Assembly: GCA_029959085.1 (NCBI GenBank)
Contig: JARWIR010000016.1
Location: 24,871,499 to 24,935,498, forward strand
Length of the DNA stretch: 64,000 nucleotides
Direction: 5' to 3'
Source: Nemophila menziesii
Lineage: Eukaryota; Streptophyta; Magnoliopsida; Boraginales; Hydrophyllaceae
This document shows, piece by piece, positions 10,814 through 22,288 of the stretch; the first letter of the stretch is position 1; each line of letters opens with the position of its first letter. The notes under the pieces were generated by a model, which saw only the letters and a list, made by a program, of their open reading frames with translations, ran no database searches and was not told where the DNA came from. Made by a program: the position numbers and the translations under genes.

Positions 10814-12343
10814 TGATGTCTCCCTATTTGTCATGAATTAATCCTAGTTGGAGACATCATTTTTAGTGATTTAGAAGTCATTCTAGTCGATTTTGTTGAG
10901 AAATACTAATTTTTCCTATGTGAGTCTTGATTTAGTAAATTATTATTTTTAGAGCATATTGGGTTTAATTATTTATATAGTGTGAAGTTTTAAAGATAAT
11001 TATGGAGATTAATTAGATTCCAAGTCAAAGACTAAGAGATATAGAAAGAGATAAGCATAGTAATTGGAGATAAGGAAAGAAAAACTAAAAATATGGAAAA
11101 GGAAAAGGAAAAGGTGTCATAATCCTGAATTTCACCACCCACGACCACAAATCAGCTTATATCTCAAAATCGGTGCAGAATTTGGAGAAATGGTCAAGAT
11201 CAAAGTTAAATATCTTTCCGAGACGATGAATTTCGACTACTCATACACGTCAAACGGATGAATATTGAAGCTGCTAGGACCAAAACAAAAACGGGCTTGA
11301 TTCCATATTTTGGGGTTACGAATTTGAGTTGGGCTTGGAGTCCACTACTTACCTTCTCCTTCAAGAAAACGAATTAGGGCTTCTATACACCTATAAATAC
11401 ACCCTTATATCACTTGTAAATCATCATTGCTCATCCTTCCCTCATAGTAATTAGTCCTTAGGTTTATTCATCAGAATTATTGTAGAGAGCAAGATGAAGT
11501 CTTTTATTATTTCCTTTAGTTTATTTCCTTCAGGTATGAACTAATTTTCCCCTAGCTTGGGTTTTGCATCATGTATAATCTATGAATTCTATTTTCTTTC
11601 TATCTAAGTTTCTTTGGGAATTATATGTTTTAATCTGATATTAGCTTCTTACCTATATATTTGTTTATGTGTTTTGATTTATTGCATGTCCTAGAACTGA
11701 TCACTTTAGGCTTTCTTAATAGTAGTTAGGTGTCTAATTATTGAAACACCACATAACGTCTAGTGTCGATATTGGTCTTGACAACACTAATTCTAGTTAG
11801 ATAGTCATTAGGGTATAATTGAATCACTATCATCATGTTTGGAATTGAATTGCTTAGGGCCTTGGTAGCACTTGATAACCCTAGGTTTAGGCTGCCTCAT
11901 GATGTGTCTGTATTCCTTTAGTCACTCTCAAGGTCTAAGGTATGGGAATTTAGAGTCTTGACTAAGTATCTAAGAGCTAATTATCTCCCTTATTAACTAG
12001 ATTTGATAGAAATAATTAGAAGGATTAGTGCATACTAGCAAAACCTAAGCTATACTTCTCATCTCATATTTCTTCGTATTTATTTTATTGCCTTTAATTT
12101 TCTTTTGTTTAATTAGTAATCTCGAATTATTCTCTATTTTATTTCCTGTCTTTTAATTAATTACTTTCTACTCGTTATTCAGCTCATTCGTTTAACACAC
12201 TAAGTCCCTTAGAACGAACTTCACTTATCATTAAAACTTGCATATGTCATGTAATACTTGCAGTACCGTGCTTGTCTAGGGTGAAAGTGCATTGTTTTCT
12301 GGCTGATATTTATCTTATTTTTCTAACACCCTAGGCGACACCA
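10814..12343 (+). repeat. 5' LTR
   Basis: A 1530-bp LTR starting TGATGTCTCCC and ending GCGACACCA. It is highly similar to the 3' LTR; visible differences include a short block (GTTCACCTTAACTGG region, about 21670-21690) present only in the 3' copy and small indels near 11100 and 12100. The high similarity implies a fairly recent insertion. Confidence 0.95.
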
Positions 12344-12349
12344 AGTTTT

Positions 12350-12367
12350 TGGCGCCGCTGCCAGGGA
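12350..12367 (+). promoter_or_regulatory. Primer-binding site (tRNA-Asp type)
   Basis: TGGCGCCGCTGCCAGGGA starts six bases after the 5' LTR and differs at two positions from the complement of the plant tRNA-Asp 3' end. This primer is characteristic of the Athila group. Confidence 0.85.
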
Positions 12368-12499
12368 CTTGTGTCTCGTTAGCGTGTGGGCTATCTATTT
12401 CGCGTAGTAGTTATTAATTAATTTTTATTTTTCAGTATTTTGTTTTTGTTTTTCCGGATTTACGCTTGTGGTTTGCTTTAGTCTTTTTCAGGTTTCACC

Positions 12500-13883
12500 G
12501 TGTTTAATTCTTGGCCTCCATTACCGGAGCCTGGGAGGAGCTTCAGAGGTTATAACAAACGTCTTCGTGAGGAAAGAACCTTAAGAAGAGCTATGGAAGA
12601 CAATCGAGAGCAGTTAGATCCACCATTTGTCCCACCTAGACAACAACAGGTACAACAACCAGGTTTACAACTACCACTAGGAAGAGGTAACGGGAACAAC
12701 AATGTCAATCAAAACCGAGTTGAACAAGACCTTCCTGGCTTGAGATTCAACCGATAGGTTACCGTCCTCCGGAGATCCAAAATATCAAATTTAGACCCGG
12801 TCCGGGTATGCTCAGTTAGTTTCAAAGTTTTGGACTCTACAGTGGTACAGCGGTACAAGATCCGGTAAGAGCGATTCAGAAGTTTATGTAGATTTGTGAT
12901 GCTTATGTTACTCCAGGCATTACACGCGAGCAACTGTATTGTCATATGTTTTCGTTCTTTCTGATCGGTAGAGCTGGTGAGTGGCTAGATAGGCAACCAC
13001 CAGGGACTACTAATTCATGAACAGAACTTCAAGCCGCTTTCTTTAACCGTTTTTATCCGAAGAGTATGAGACTCAAAGACCAAAGCGAGCTTGCAAAGTT
13101 TTGTCAAGAGAAGGAGAAGAAGTAGGAGAAGCATGGACAAGGTTTCAACAGAAGTTAGCTAAATGTCCGCTCCATACCCCCTCTCTACAGTTAGCTATAT
13201 TCTATAAAGGTATCAACAGCGAAGGTAGATTGAAGGTGGATAACATTGGGAAAGGGAATTTCGTGTCCATGGACCCTACTGAAGCTACCGAGGTTTTAGA
13301 AATTATTATTGAACAAGAAAGGAGTTGGCCAACTTCGCGAGCTCCTGTTACAAAAACCCGAGGTACGCTTCGATTAGACGCAGAAACTGCACACTCAACT
13401 CAAATGTCCGCATTAGAGAATCAAATCAAAGAACTTAAGCTTGAGATGCAGAAAAATTTAGCCGCAGCAAATGTAGTGCAAGAAGCACAAGGTTGTCCAC
13501 ATTGTGGGGCAATGAATCATACTTGGGAAGAGTACGAAGGAAATCCACAATCTATTTATTTCATATCCAACCGAGAAGGTTACCAATTTGGTAATAGGAA
13601 TCATCGGGGTATGCAGTATTCAAATCCACATGGGGCCGCTAATCCTGGTCATTATCAACCACGTCCCCAGAATAACTCTTTCCAACCAAGAGGTCAGTAT
13701 CAAAATCAATATCAGAATAGAACTGCTCCCCCACAACAACCTGTTCAAGATGCCTATGCCGATTCATTAGATCAGAAAGCCTTACCACAGTATCCTCAAG
13801 AGGGAGATGTGGATAATCAACAACTGACAAAGTTCATGGATCTTATGACCACTAATATGAACGCTCAGAGCAAAAAGTTATGA
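12500..13883 (+). pseudogene. Athila-like gag (capsid/nucleocapsid), frame-damaged
   Basis: The N-terminal part is open at 12500-12757 (basic region with an RREERTLRRAMEDNR-like helix, then a Gln/Gly-rich stretch). It is then interrupted by a stop and frameshift near 12756-13100, and the main capsid part is open at 13101-13883. The latter contains GEAWTRFQQKLAKCPLH, the YKGINSEGRLKVDN block, a coiled-coil stretch (SALENQIKELKLEMQ), a zinc-knuckle region and a Gln/Asn/Pro-rich tail. The knuckle reads CPHCGAMNHTWEEY, so the last cysteine of CX2CX4HX4C is replaced by tyrosine. The protein would package element RNA. The knuckle loss and the frameshift make it defective. Confidence 0.82.
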
Positions 13884-14488
13884 GAACAAGGAGCTTCAAT
13901 TCAGATTTTAGGTACTCAAGTAGAACAAATGAACAAAGTTCTAACAAACATTATGGAAAAAAAAGAATTGAAGGCTATCGAAGGAGGTGATGACAATGTT
14001 GGGTTCGAAGCTTGTAAGGCTATTTGCCTTGAAATTGAAAAAGAGAAGGAAGTACCACATGCTGCCATTAGTGCCGTGGAGGTTTCGAGTACCGAAGAAG
14101 AACCAACCAAGTCTACCTCGTGGAATCTAACTGTTCTGAGAGTGATGTGGAGTCAGATTCAGAAAAATCCGAATTTATACAGCTTATGAAAGATATGCAA
14201 GAGGAGATTAGATCGGTTATGGATTTTCAAGCTGAGCTGGCTAAAGAGAAAAAGGAAGAATCCTCAAAGGAGGAGCCAAGAGTTGAAGTTGAAGTTGCAC
14301 CTGATGTGCAAGAAGAGAGAGAGGAAGAGAAGGTGGAATCACCACCAATTGTTCAAACAGTGTCATCAACTATTCCTGATACAAATCCGAAGGATGACAC
14401 TGAACTCAAGACATTTGTAGAGGCGTACACTCCTGAAAATATCAACTCCCAAATGCTTGAGATTGCAAAGAAAGGGCTTACACCGTAA
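13884..14488 (+). pseudogene. gag-pro linker region, acidic, frame-damaged
   Basis: After the TGA that ends the gag frame the reading continues in the same frame (EQGASIQILGTQVEQMNKVL) to about 14189 and is then carried on by another frame at 14120-14488. The two give a Glu/Lys-rich, probably coiled-coil linker (MKDMQEEIRSVMDFQAEL, KEKKEESSKEEP) typical of the spacer between Athila gag and protease. It has no enzymatic motif. Confidence 0.6.
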
Positions 14489-14496
14489 CAAGTTTT

Positions 14497-15305
14497 ATGC
14501 AAGTTATTCCTGAGAAAGAAGCGTGTGTAGAAGCCAAGAGAGAGAACTTGAGAGTCTCAAGAAGAAGTGAAAGAGAGTTACCATTAAAGCTCAAAGATCC
14601 TAGAAGTTTTAACCTTCCTATTCAAATAAATGGTATGCTCAAGGTGAAAGATATGTACGATGTGGAATCTGGTGTGAATCTTATGCCTAAGTCCGTGTTC
14701 AAGAGACTTGGACTTCAGAAATCAGAGAAAGCTCCAGTGAAGTTGCAGTTTGCTGACAACTCAGTTACCAAGACATGGGAACAGTGGAGGACGTTCTTGT
14801 CCGAGTAGGTAGTATCGCCATCCCTACTGACTTTGTTATACTTGAGTTTGATGCAGATAAGCAGGTTCCAATCATACTTGGACGGCCTTTCATGGCCAAG
14901 AGTAAAAGTGTCATCAACTTCCAAGAAGGGACCATTACCCTTCATGCTAAGAACGTATCCGAGACCTTCTATGTCTTGGGTAAGAAACCGAGGAAGTTAG
15001 ATCCCACCGTTCCTGTCATCCACTGCATTTCACATCACAAAGTCCCTAAGGAGAAGATCCATGTAAAACCTGTGGATACTGAGCTAAACATTGAGTTTGG
15101 GGTTGGCCATGAAGTTTTATGGAAAGCTCACAAACGCGAAAATAGGCCACGAAGTTTCAAAGACTCGTGGATGGGACCATTCATCGTCACTAAGGTTGTT
15201 TCAGGCAAGGTGATAGAAATTCGACCCAAGAAGGGGATCAAGCGCAGATTAGTTAACGTTCATAGCCTAACTCGTTGTTGGGGAGGCTATATTCGCAAAT
15301 CTTGA
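14497..15305 (+). pseudogene. Protease remnant fused to integrase C-terminus (pol deletion)
   Basis: 14497-14808 contains the front half of a retropepsin-like protease: the lead-in LKDPRSFNLPIQING and the active-site region MYDVESGVNLMPKSVFKRLG. Family members have DLGAS at this place; here the aspartate is kept but the following glycine is lost. A frameshift near 14775 moves to the frame 14775-15305, which holds the second half (EDVLVRVG, DFVILEFDADKQVPIILGRP). From about residue 100 of this frame the sequence changes abruptly to an integrase C-terminal segment (VGHEVLWKAHKRENRP, DSWMGPFIVTKV, LVNVHSLTRCWGG). Roughly 3 kb that should encode reverse transcriptase, RNase H and the integrase core is missing. 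Confidence 0.83.
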
Positions 15306-15532
15306 TAGAGGTAACGCGTCTAACTTTAAAAGACGTTAAATAAAAGTGTTGTACGGGAGACAACCCGCAATTTTTTATGTTTTTACGCTTTTTATGTTTT
15401 TAGTTTGTGTTTAGTTTAGTTGTTTCTAGTTGATATTGCATATTTGAGAAAGGTATTAGTGTTTTTGATGTTTAGGTGTTAGAGAAATCGAGTTTTGGGA
15501 GGAAAAGCGAATTTTTTTGGAATATTCAGATG

Positions 15533-15905
15533 CCAGCACCGGTATGCCGGCCCTCATGGCCGGTAAGCCGGCGAGCAAGAAAACCCGAGCCCACGGGTAA
15601 GGCCACGCGTTCATTTCCGAGAGGTCAGCTTTCGAGAGATTTCAACACCGGCATGCCGGGAGAAATCTCTGGTATGCCGTCCAGGTCAAACCCGTTCCCA
15701 CGGGTATCATCACGTGTTTAATGCCGAGAGGTCAAGAATCGAACATTAGCAGCACAGGCATGCCGGGCCCTAGCGCCGGTATGCTGGCCAGAAGAAAAAC
15801 CCGTGCCCACGTGTTCTTGCCTCGGGTATTTTGACGTAACTCGGGAAACAAAGAGCTCCAGCACAGGCATGTCGGGACCTACGGTCGGTATGCCGCCCAC
15901 CGCCG
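15533..15905 (+). repeat. GC-rich palindromic tandem repeat, about 108-bp unit
   Basis: Four units begin at about 15534, 15643, 15750 and 15859. Each opens with CAGCACCGGTATGCCGG-like sequence and a second, inverted CCGGTATGCCGG-type palindrome follows about 25 bases later; the rest includes AACCCGTGCCCACGGGTA and CCGAGAGGTCA blocks. The GC content stands out sharply from the surrounding AT-rich DNA. It lies between the pol remnant and the env-position ORF. The role is unknown. The palindromes would form strong hairpins in RNA and are dense in CG and CNG sites. Confidence 0.88.
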
Positions 15906-16053
15906 CTGGAGAGAGAAAAAAGCTTTGTTTTTAGGTTATAAAAGAGAAAGAGGTTGGTATATTCCGAAATTATTAATCCTTAAGCCTCTCTTTCTTCTCC
16001 AAACCTCTCCCAACTCCATTGAAGCTCATTCAAACTTTTCCCAAACATCAAAA

Positions 16054-17723
16054 TGTTGGAATTATGCTCTAGCCCCGATCCTCTTGTAATGAATTGAACA
16101 CAAGTGTTTACTGTACACGATAATAGTTATCCCTACAGTAGTGATTAAGGGAATTGTTTTCTTGAATCTATGGCAAGCTTTTATGTTTATGGTATTCATT
16201 TATATAACATAAAGGCAAATCCTCGATTAAGTTACGAACTAGATATCATAAGGTGTTATGATAATGAGAATCTAGCTCATAGGAATTCATCTAAACTTGT
16301 TCTTAATCGTAGGATCATCGAACTAGGACCTCGATGATCCGGTTAGATTAATATGTAGCTAACGTGTATTTAATCGGATAAATATCGGTAGTTCTCGTTT
16401 ACCGAGTTAGGTACATAGATAATGTACATAGAGATGTGATTATCGAACCGACTAAACTAGAGATTCCTAATGGTTAATTACCTTGAACTGTCAAGTAGGT
16501 TAATCTCTAGAAGGAATTTTATGCTTGTAATCCTTTGACCTGAGATCATCACTACTGTTGTGTATATGTTTGTTGTGTTTTGACACTGGACTACTAGTGT
16601 GTCACAATGCTAGTCGAAAGGATATTGGACACAACTAAGTATATATGCTCCTAGGGATGAGTCAAGATGGAATCTATCAACTCTAGGTAAAGAGTTTGAG
16701 CTCTACGATGTCATAAGATTATAACGATTGTATCAAATCCTTGGCCAAGGTGATAGAATGAATGAAGAAAGGAGTTTCTTAGGTCATTCGTCAATCGTTG
16801 ATAATCGACGTGTAACGTAGTTGATTTTCTAATGGGATTTGACAGTTGTACCATATCCCAGGATGATCCGGAGCTGTAAAGATAGAGGGAATACGTGTAT
16901 GATCCTTTACCGGGTTCTTTGTACAGAGTTACTTCACGTTATCCGGTCATTGAGGAGTGTTGTTAGACGCCAACCTTGATTAGTAGTTAATTAAGTTAAC
17001 TACTACCGGTTTAACGATGAACCCACGTAGTCGCACACTAACGAGTGTATTGATCTTGCTTCATGTAGTTAATTAATTTTATTATTAGATAATAAATATT
17101 AATTAAATATATACTTGGAATATTGGTATACTAATTTGCTAGACAAATTAATATTCTAATAAAAGACCGAACTAAGACAAAAAGGGAAAAGAAAAATTGA
17201 CAAGTTTGTGGATCGAACCACAGACCTCTAGTAGTGTGAAATGTGTCACTAACCGCTAGGCTAGTCAATTATTTTGTATAATGTAGAAGGTCCAAGTCCA
17301 CTTCACAAGTGGTAATGGACTAGATTATTAAGATAATCAATTTCATTATACGTTCCTGACTTTTCCATTCTTGTCTTTTCATTTTCTTCTCTTGAGTTAT
17401 AAGTATAATGAAAAATCATTATACATGATAACTTTTCATCAGTTTTTCTTCCAAGAAAAAAACCCACAAGAAATAAAAGGTCTTTTGTCTCCAAGCTAGA
17501 ATTGTGATTCTGGTAGTAAGACTCAAGCTCGGTGTGCAAAGCGTGGAGGCTTCAAGCTTTTGAAGCTGGTATTGAACAATCCGATTTTCATACAACGGCT
17601 TAAGGTATGTAATAGTATTTTTCTTTGTTTTAAATCCTTAAATCGCAACTAGATGGTTTTTTAATTGCAATTTTGTTTCCGCCGAATTATATTTTGATAT
17701 AATTGAGTTGCAATTTTCCTTCA
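16054..17723 (+). mobile_element. Nested solo LTR, 1670 bp
   Basis: It starts TGTTGGAATTATGCTC and ends TTTTCCTTCA, flanked by the 5-bp duplication CAAAA at 16049-16053 and 17724-17728. The Athila sequence continues on both sides. The start TGTTGGAAT is common among Copia-type LTRs, so that superfamily is likely but not shown. No internal coding region is present, so it is a solo LTR. It inserted after the host Athila element. Orientation is assumed from the TG...CA ends, which are symmetric, so strand is uncertain. Confidence 0.85.
17195..17270 (-). other. tRNA-like sequence with pol III A and B boxes
   Basis: On the minus strand an A-box match (TAGCCTAGCGG) and a B-box match (GGTTCGATCC) are spaced as in a tRNA, and the ends AATTGAC and GTCAATT can pair as a 7-bp stem followed directly by TTTTT. 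The total is 76 nt. The T-arm loop is one base short and five extra bases separate it from the acceptor-like stem, so this is a tRNA-derived relic (SINE head or LTR-borne module), not a usable tRNA gene. Confidence 0.5.
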
Positions 17724-18004
17724 CAAAACACTACCCAATCACCATAAAATCACATCGAATCTTCTCTCCACATCATTACAAAAGAGATTCAATCACCCAA
17801 TTCTCACCAAACACCTTAGATTGAAGAATCAAAAGCTTAAATTTTCAAATTTAATCCTACAATTTCTTAAATCCATACCAATTCATCAAGAAATAATCTT
17901 ACCCACATAAAGATTCATCATCAATTCACCTTTCCCAAACCTAATCAAGCTTGTTCAACTTATAATCAAGAGTTGCTAAAGCTTTGAGTTAAGGGTAAAT
18001 TTAG

Positions 18005-19198
18005 ATGACTAAAAGAACAGAAACATTATCTAACAAGAGGGAGGTATTGGGTTCAATTAAGAAGAAATCAAGTAACAAAGGTTCTAGTTCCAAAGCTAAG
18101 GGTAAAATCGATGTTGAAGAAGGAGGAAAGCTAGCTATGTTCGATTTAATGGGTAAAAGGGTTTCCCTTATTCCCAAGAAGAGAACACAACCTCTTCTAT
18201 TCAAAGGTCCTACACCCGTAGATAAAGGAGAAGCTTCAAAGGCCTTGATAGCTTCTGCAGAAAAACAATTAAAGGAACTACCTTTTGCTTATGAGAAAGT
18301 ATTCGATGAAGAAGTTGGTACATGAGAATATAAGAGATTCTTGGAGCTTGGTGAAAGATTGGGTTGGTCTACGTTCATGGTAAGTCGTTCTGATTTATGT
18401 CATGAGTTAGTTTTAAATTTCTATTTAGGCCTCTGTAGCCGAGATAGTGAAGGTTGTGTTCCGATTAGAGGAAAGTTAGTTCCTTTCACGGTTGAAGAGA
18501 TTAGAAACCACTTCCAGTTTAAGAAATTAATTGGCCCATGCAAGTATAGTGAAGAGGTGGCTAAACAAAGAATCTGTGATTGGGAATTACTTTTTGAGCA
18601 TCTTTTAGACAAGGAGAAAGTGCAATCACATAAGGGAGAATTGAAGGCACCTTGGCCTTACAAATATCTTCAACCGGATGCTAGAATTTGGCACAATTTC
18701 CTTATTCCTAATGTCTTTGGAAACACACGAACTTTGGATGTGACTAAGAAGAACGCTCTACTTTTGGATTGTATTTTGAGAGGAGAAGAAGTGGATGTGG
18801 CACAGTTGATCTTTGAGGAGGTGATGCGATTTCTGGTCTCTCCTAAATCGGTTTATAATGTTAAATATCCTACTGTGATCACGTGTCTTGTGCAAAAAGC
18901 GAATGTTATATTGAGTGAAGAAGAGAAATTCGAATTTAAAAAGAGTAATATTGATAATGCTTGGATCATGAAAGTCTTGAGAGGAGCGGGTTCTACGCAA
19001 ATCTCAAAAGAAGAAAAGGAGCAAGGTTGGCAAGAGAAGATGGAGGAGCGTTTAAAAAAATTCGAAGAAGCTCAAACTTCCTTAGCCAACGATGTGGCAC
19101 AAATCAAAGACAATCAAGTGCACATCATGACACTCCTTGAGCAATTAACGAAAGATCAAGCCAATCCTATCTTGGATGTCGATAATGCGAGGCAATAG
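18005..19198 (+). pseudogene. Env-position ORF of the Athila element (putative plant transposon domain), one in-frame stop
   Basis: A single frame of 398 codons is interrupted only by TGA at 18323-18325; reading through joins the basic N-terminal part (MTKRTETLSNKREVLGSIKK, Lys/Ser-rich) to the main domain. The main domain has VEEIRNHFQF, WHNFLIPNVFGNTRTLDVTK and LLLDCILRGEEVDVAQLIFE, which fit the family annotated as putative plant transposon protein (Transposase_32), frequent in the third ORF of Athila elements. The C-terminus (about 230-285 of the second part) is a coiled coil (EKMEERLKKFEEAQTSLAND). No signal peptide or membrane segment is visible, so an envelope role is not supported. 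It is preceded by an untranslated stretch after the nested LTR. Function unknown. Confidence 0.72.
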
Positions 19199-19295
19199 CC
19201 TCGAGAGTATGTTCTCTTTCTTCCTTACCATTTCTATAAATGCTTTATCTGCTAATTTTAATTTCTTTTTCGAGTCGTGTGGACATGGCTCATTT

Positions 19296-19316
19296 TTGAG
19301 TTGGGGGTGTGGGGAT
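19296..19316 (+). other. Internal polypurine-tract-like sequence
   Basis: TTGAGTTGGGGGTGTGGGGA lies just after the third ORF and nearly repeats the tract next to the 3' LTR (TTGAGTTGGGGGTCT). It could be a secondary plus-strand priming site; this is inferred only from the similarity. Confidence 0.45.
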
Positions 19317-19319
19317 TCG

Positions 19320-20749
19320 TTATCTCTCATCTCCATTTTTTTTGTTTTTAGGTAGAAATTAAAATTTTTGATACATGGGAATTAGATGTAGAATGTGTTT
19401 AATAGCTTGAAAGCATAAGCTCAGTGAATTGAGGATAGTAAGTAGTATGTTTATGAGCTATTTTATTTTGTATGCTTTGAGTATTTGCAGGAAAACACGT
19501 ATTGATAGTAAAGAAAAGATTAGTGAGCAATGCGATAGAAAGTATGTTCGATCTCAGGGAGCCTTGAGTGGTTTGTAGGCCGTGAGATCCAAGCTAGTTG
19601 ACAAACCCATTTGATGAAAGTGCTAAATGTAAGAAAATAACGAAATTACATGGTGTAGAAAATGATTAAGGCAGTTCTTTCATACTAAAGCCACTTGAAG
19701 CCTTTTTATACCTTCTCACCTTGTTATTAAATTTTAGATGTTATATCCTTCCCAGCCCCTTCTAGCCTTTCTAAAGCTTTTTATTTAGCCACGTTATAAG
19801 CCATATCCATTTAGATTATAGGACTTTTCCATATGACCCGCACTCGAATCGAGATGCTTAGACAATTGTTTTAGAGCTTGAGTTTAGGGTGGTGGGTCCA
19901 CCATTATGGGAATTATTATTGGGATGGGATTTTTGAGCTTATTAATTGTGCTCTGTTACTATATTGATGATGATTCATAGGATTATATTGTAACCCTTTG
20001 CCGGGGTAATAGTGAATGAAAAAGAAGCTACGAGATAAAATTGCCAACAAGGGCATGAAAAGAAAAGAAAAAGATATATATGTGAAAAAATAGCGTGATA
20101 TCTCAACATTAAAAAAAGAGTCATAGCTGTAGAAATGAATTGAAAAGAATATATATTCGGACCGGCAAAGAGGAATTTTTAAGTGAACATCTTATGCTTT
20201 AATTGGGTTATTGGGGATGCTAATTTGTGCATCAAAGAATTCATTGTGTTGAGTGAGAAACGTTTTATGAGAGTAACTCAAGCTCTAGGGCGATTCGTTG
20301 ATGGCTAGTGAGGAGAGAGCCAAAAGCTCACTCTAAATCATCCAAATATACTATCATACCGTCCCTAAGCCTAAATTACAACCTTAAAAACCTTTTGATT
20401 CTTTGCTATCTAATCGAGAAGTGATTGAGCCAATAGAGAGTAGTTAAGTGGAATTTTGGATACTAGTGAAGTTCGATGAACAATCTATAGCTTCCTTGGT
20501 AAACTGAGTAAAGTTCAAATCCATCTAACATTACGAAACTAATCTAATCTTGAATTCAAAACCGTGTTGACTATAGATATGAGAAGTGTACAGGTATGTA
20601 GTTTATTATTGCATGAGATTTTCTGAGTAATTGCTTTATGTCTATTCTATATATTCTGCTATGTTCTTCCAATTGTGTTGAAAATACCTAGGTGTGTATT
20701 TAGAGACTTCCCTCTATTTTTATCTTTATTGTATCGGGACGATACAACT
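19320..20749. other. Non-coding 3' region of the Athila element
   Basis: No open frame of note lies between the third ORF and the polypurine tract. Long 3' untranslated regions are usual for Athila elements. Confidence 0.6.
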
Positions 20750-20764
20750 TTGAGTTGGGGGTCT
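20750..20764 (+). promoter_or_regulatory. Polypurine tract next to the 3' LTR
   Basis: TTGAGTTGGGGGTCT directly precedes the TGATG start of the 3' LTR, the expected site of plus-strand DNA priming. Confidence 0.75.
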
Positions 20765-22285
20765 TGATGTCTCCCTATTTGTCATGAATTAATCCTAGTT
20801 GGAGACATCATTTTTAGTGATTTAGAAGTCATTCTAGTCGATTTTCTTGAGAAATACTACACTTTCCTATTTTGAGTCTTGATTTAGTAAATTATTATTT
20901 TTAGAGCATATTGGGTTTAATTATTTATTTAGTGTGAAGCTTTAAAGATAATTATGGAGATTAATTAGATTCCAAGTCAAATACTAAGAGATATGGAAAG
21001 AGATAAGCATGGTAATTGGAGATAAGGAAAGAAAAGCTAAAAATATGGAAAAGGAAAAGCTGTCATAATCCTGAATTTCACCACCCACGACCACAAATCA
21101 GCTTATATCTCAAAATCGGTGTGGAATTTGGAGAAACGGTCAAGAGAAAAGTTAAATATATTTCCGAGACGATGAATTTAGACTACTCATACGCGTCAAT
21201 CGGATGAATATTGAAGCTGCTAGGACCAAAACAAAAACTGATTCCATGTTTTGGGGTTACGAATTTGAGTTGGGCTTGGAGTCCACTACTTACCTTCTCC
21301 TTCAAGAAAACGAATTAGGGCTTCTATACACCTATAAATACACCCTTATATCACTTGTAAATCATCCTTGCTCATCCTTGCCTCATAGTAATTAGTCCTT
21401 AGGTTTATTCATCAGAATTATTGTAGAGAGCAAGCTGAAGTCTTTTATTATTTCCTTTAGTTTATTTCCTTCAGGTATGAACTAATTTTCCCATAGCTTG
21501 GGTTTTGCATCATGTATAATCTATGAATTCTATTTTCTTTCTATCTAAGTTTCTTTGGGAATTATATGTTTCAATCTGATATTAGCTTCTTACCTATATA
21601 TTTGTTTATGTGTTTTGATTTATTGTCTGTCCTAGAACTGATCACTTTAGGCTTTCTTAATAGTAGTTAGATGTTCACCTTAACTGGGTGTCTAATTATT
21701 GAAACACCACATAACGTATAGTGTCGATATTGGTCTTGACAACACTAATTCTAGCTATATAGTCATTAGGGTATAATTGAATCACTATCATCATGTTTGG
21801 AATTGAATTGCTTAGGGTCTTGGTAGCGCTTGATAACCCTAGGTTTAGGCTGCCTCATGATGTGTCCGTAGCCCCCTTAGTCACTCTCAAGGTCTAAGGT
21901 ATGGGAATTTAGAGTCCTGACTAAGTATCTAAGAGCTAATTATCTCCCTTATTAACTAGATTTGATAGAAAGAATTAGAAGGATTAGTGCATACTAGCAA
22001 AACCTAAGCTATACTTCTCATCTCATATTTCTTCGTAATTATTTTATTGTTTAATTAGTAATCTTGAATTATTCTCTATTTTGTTTCCTGTCTTTTAATT
22101 ATTTACTTTCTACTCGTTATTCTGCTCATTCGTTTAACACACTAAGTCCCTGAGAATGAACTTCACTTATCATTAAAACTTGCATAAGTCCTGTAATACT
22201 TGCAGTACCGTGCTTGTCTAGGGTGAAAGTGCATGGTTTTCTGGCTTATATTTATCTTATTTTTCTAACACCCTAGGCGACACCA
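20765..22285 (+). repeat. 3' LTR
   Basis: A 1521-bp direct copy of the 5' LTR, starting TGATGTCTCC and ending GCGACACCA, followed by the target duplication TCTTC. Confidence 0.95.
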
Positions 22286-22288
22286 TCT

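Larger units (their letters stand above)
10814..22285 (+). mobile_element. Athila-like LTR retrotransposon with internal pol deletion
   Basis: An 11.5-kb element bounded by two 1.5-kb LTRs in direct orientation and the 5-bp target duplication TCTTC (10809-10813 and 22286-22290). Order inside: primer site, gag, a protease remnant joined directly to an integrase C-terminal end, a GC-rich tandem repeat, a nested solo LTR, an env-position ORF, a polypurine tract. Reverse transcriptase, RNase H and the integrase catalytic core are absent, so it could move only with help from another copy. An empty version of the target site is preserved in the neighbouring tandem unit near 22461-22470. Confidence 0.94.

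Noticed and set aside
15476..15721. 81-residue Pro/Arg/Ser-rich open frame
   Set aside because: It is the translation of the GC-rich palindromic repeat; it has no homology I recognise and does not continue through all repeat units.
18005..19198. A true retroviral-type envelope gene
   Set aside because: No signal peptide, transmembrane segment or cleavage site is visible; the sequence fits the putative plant transposon domain better.
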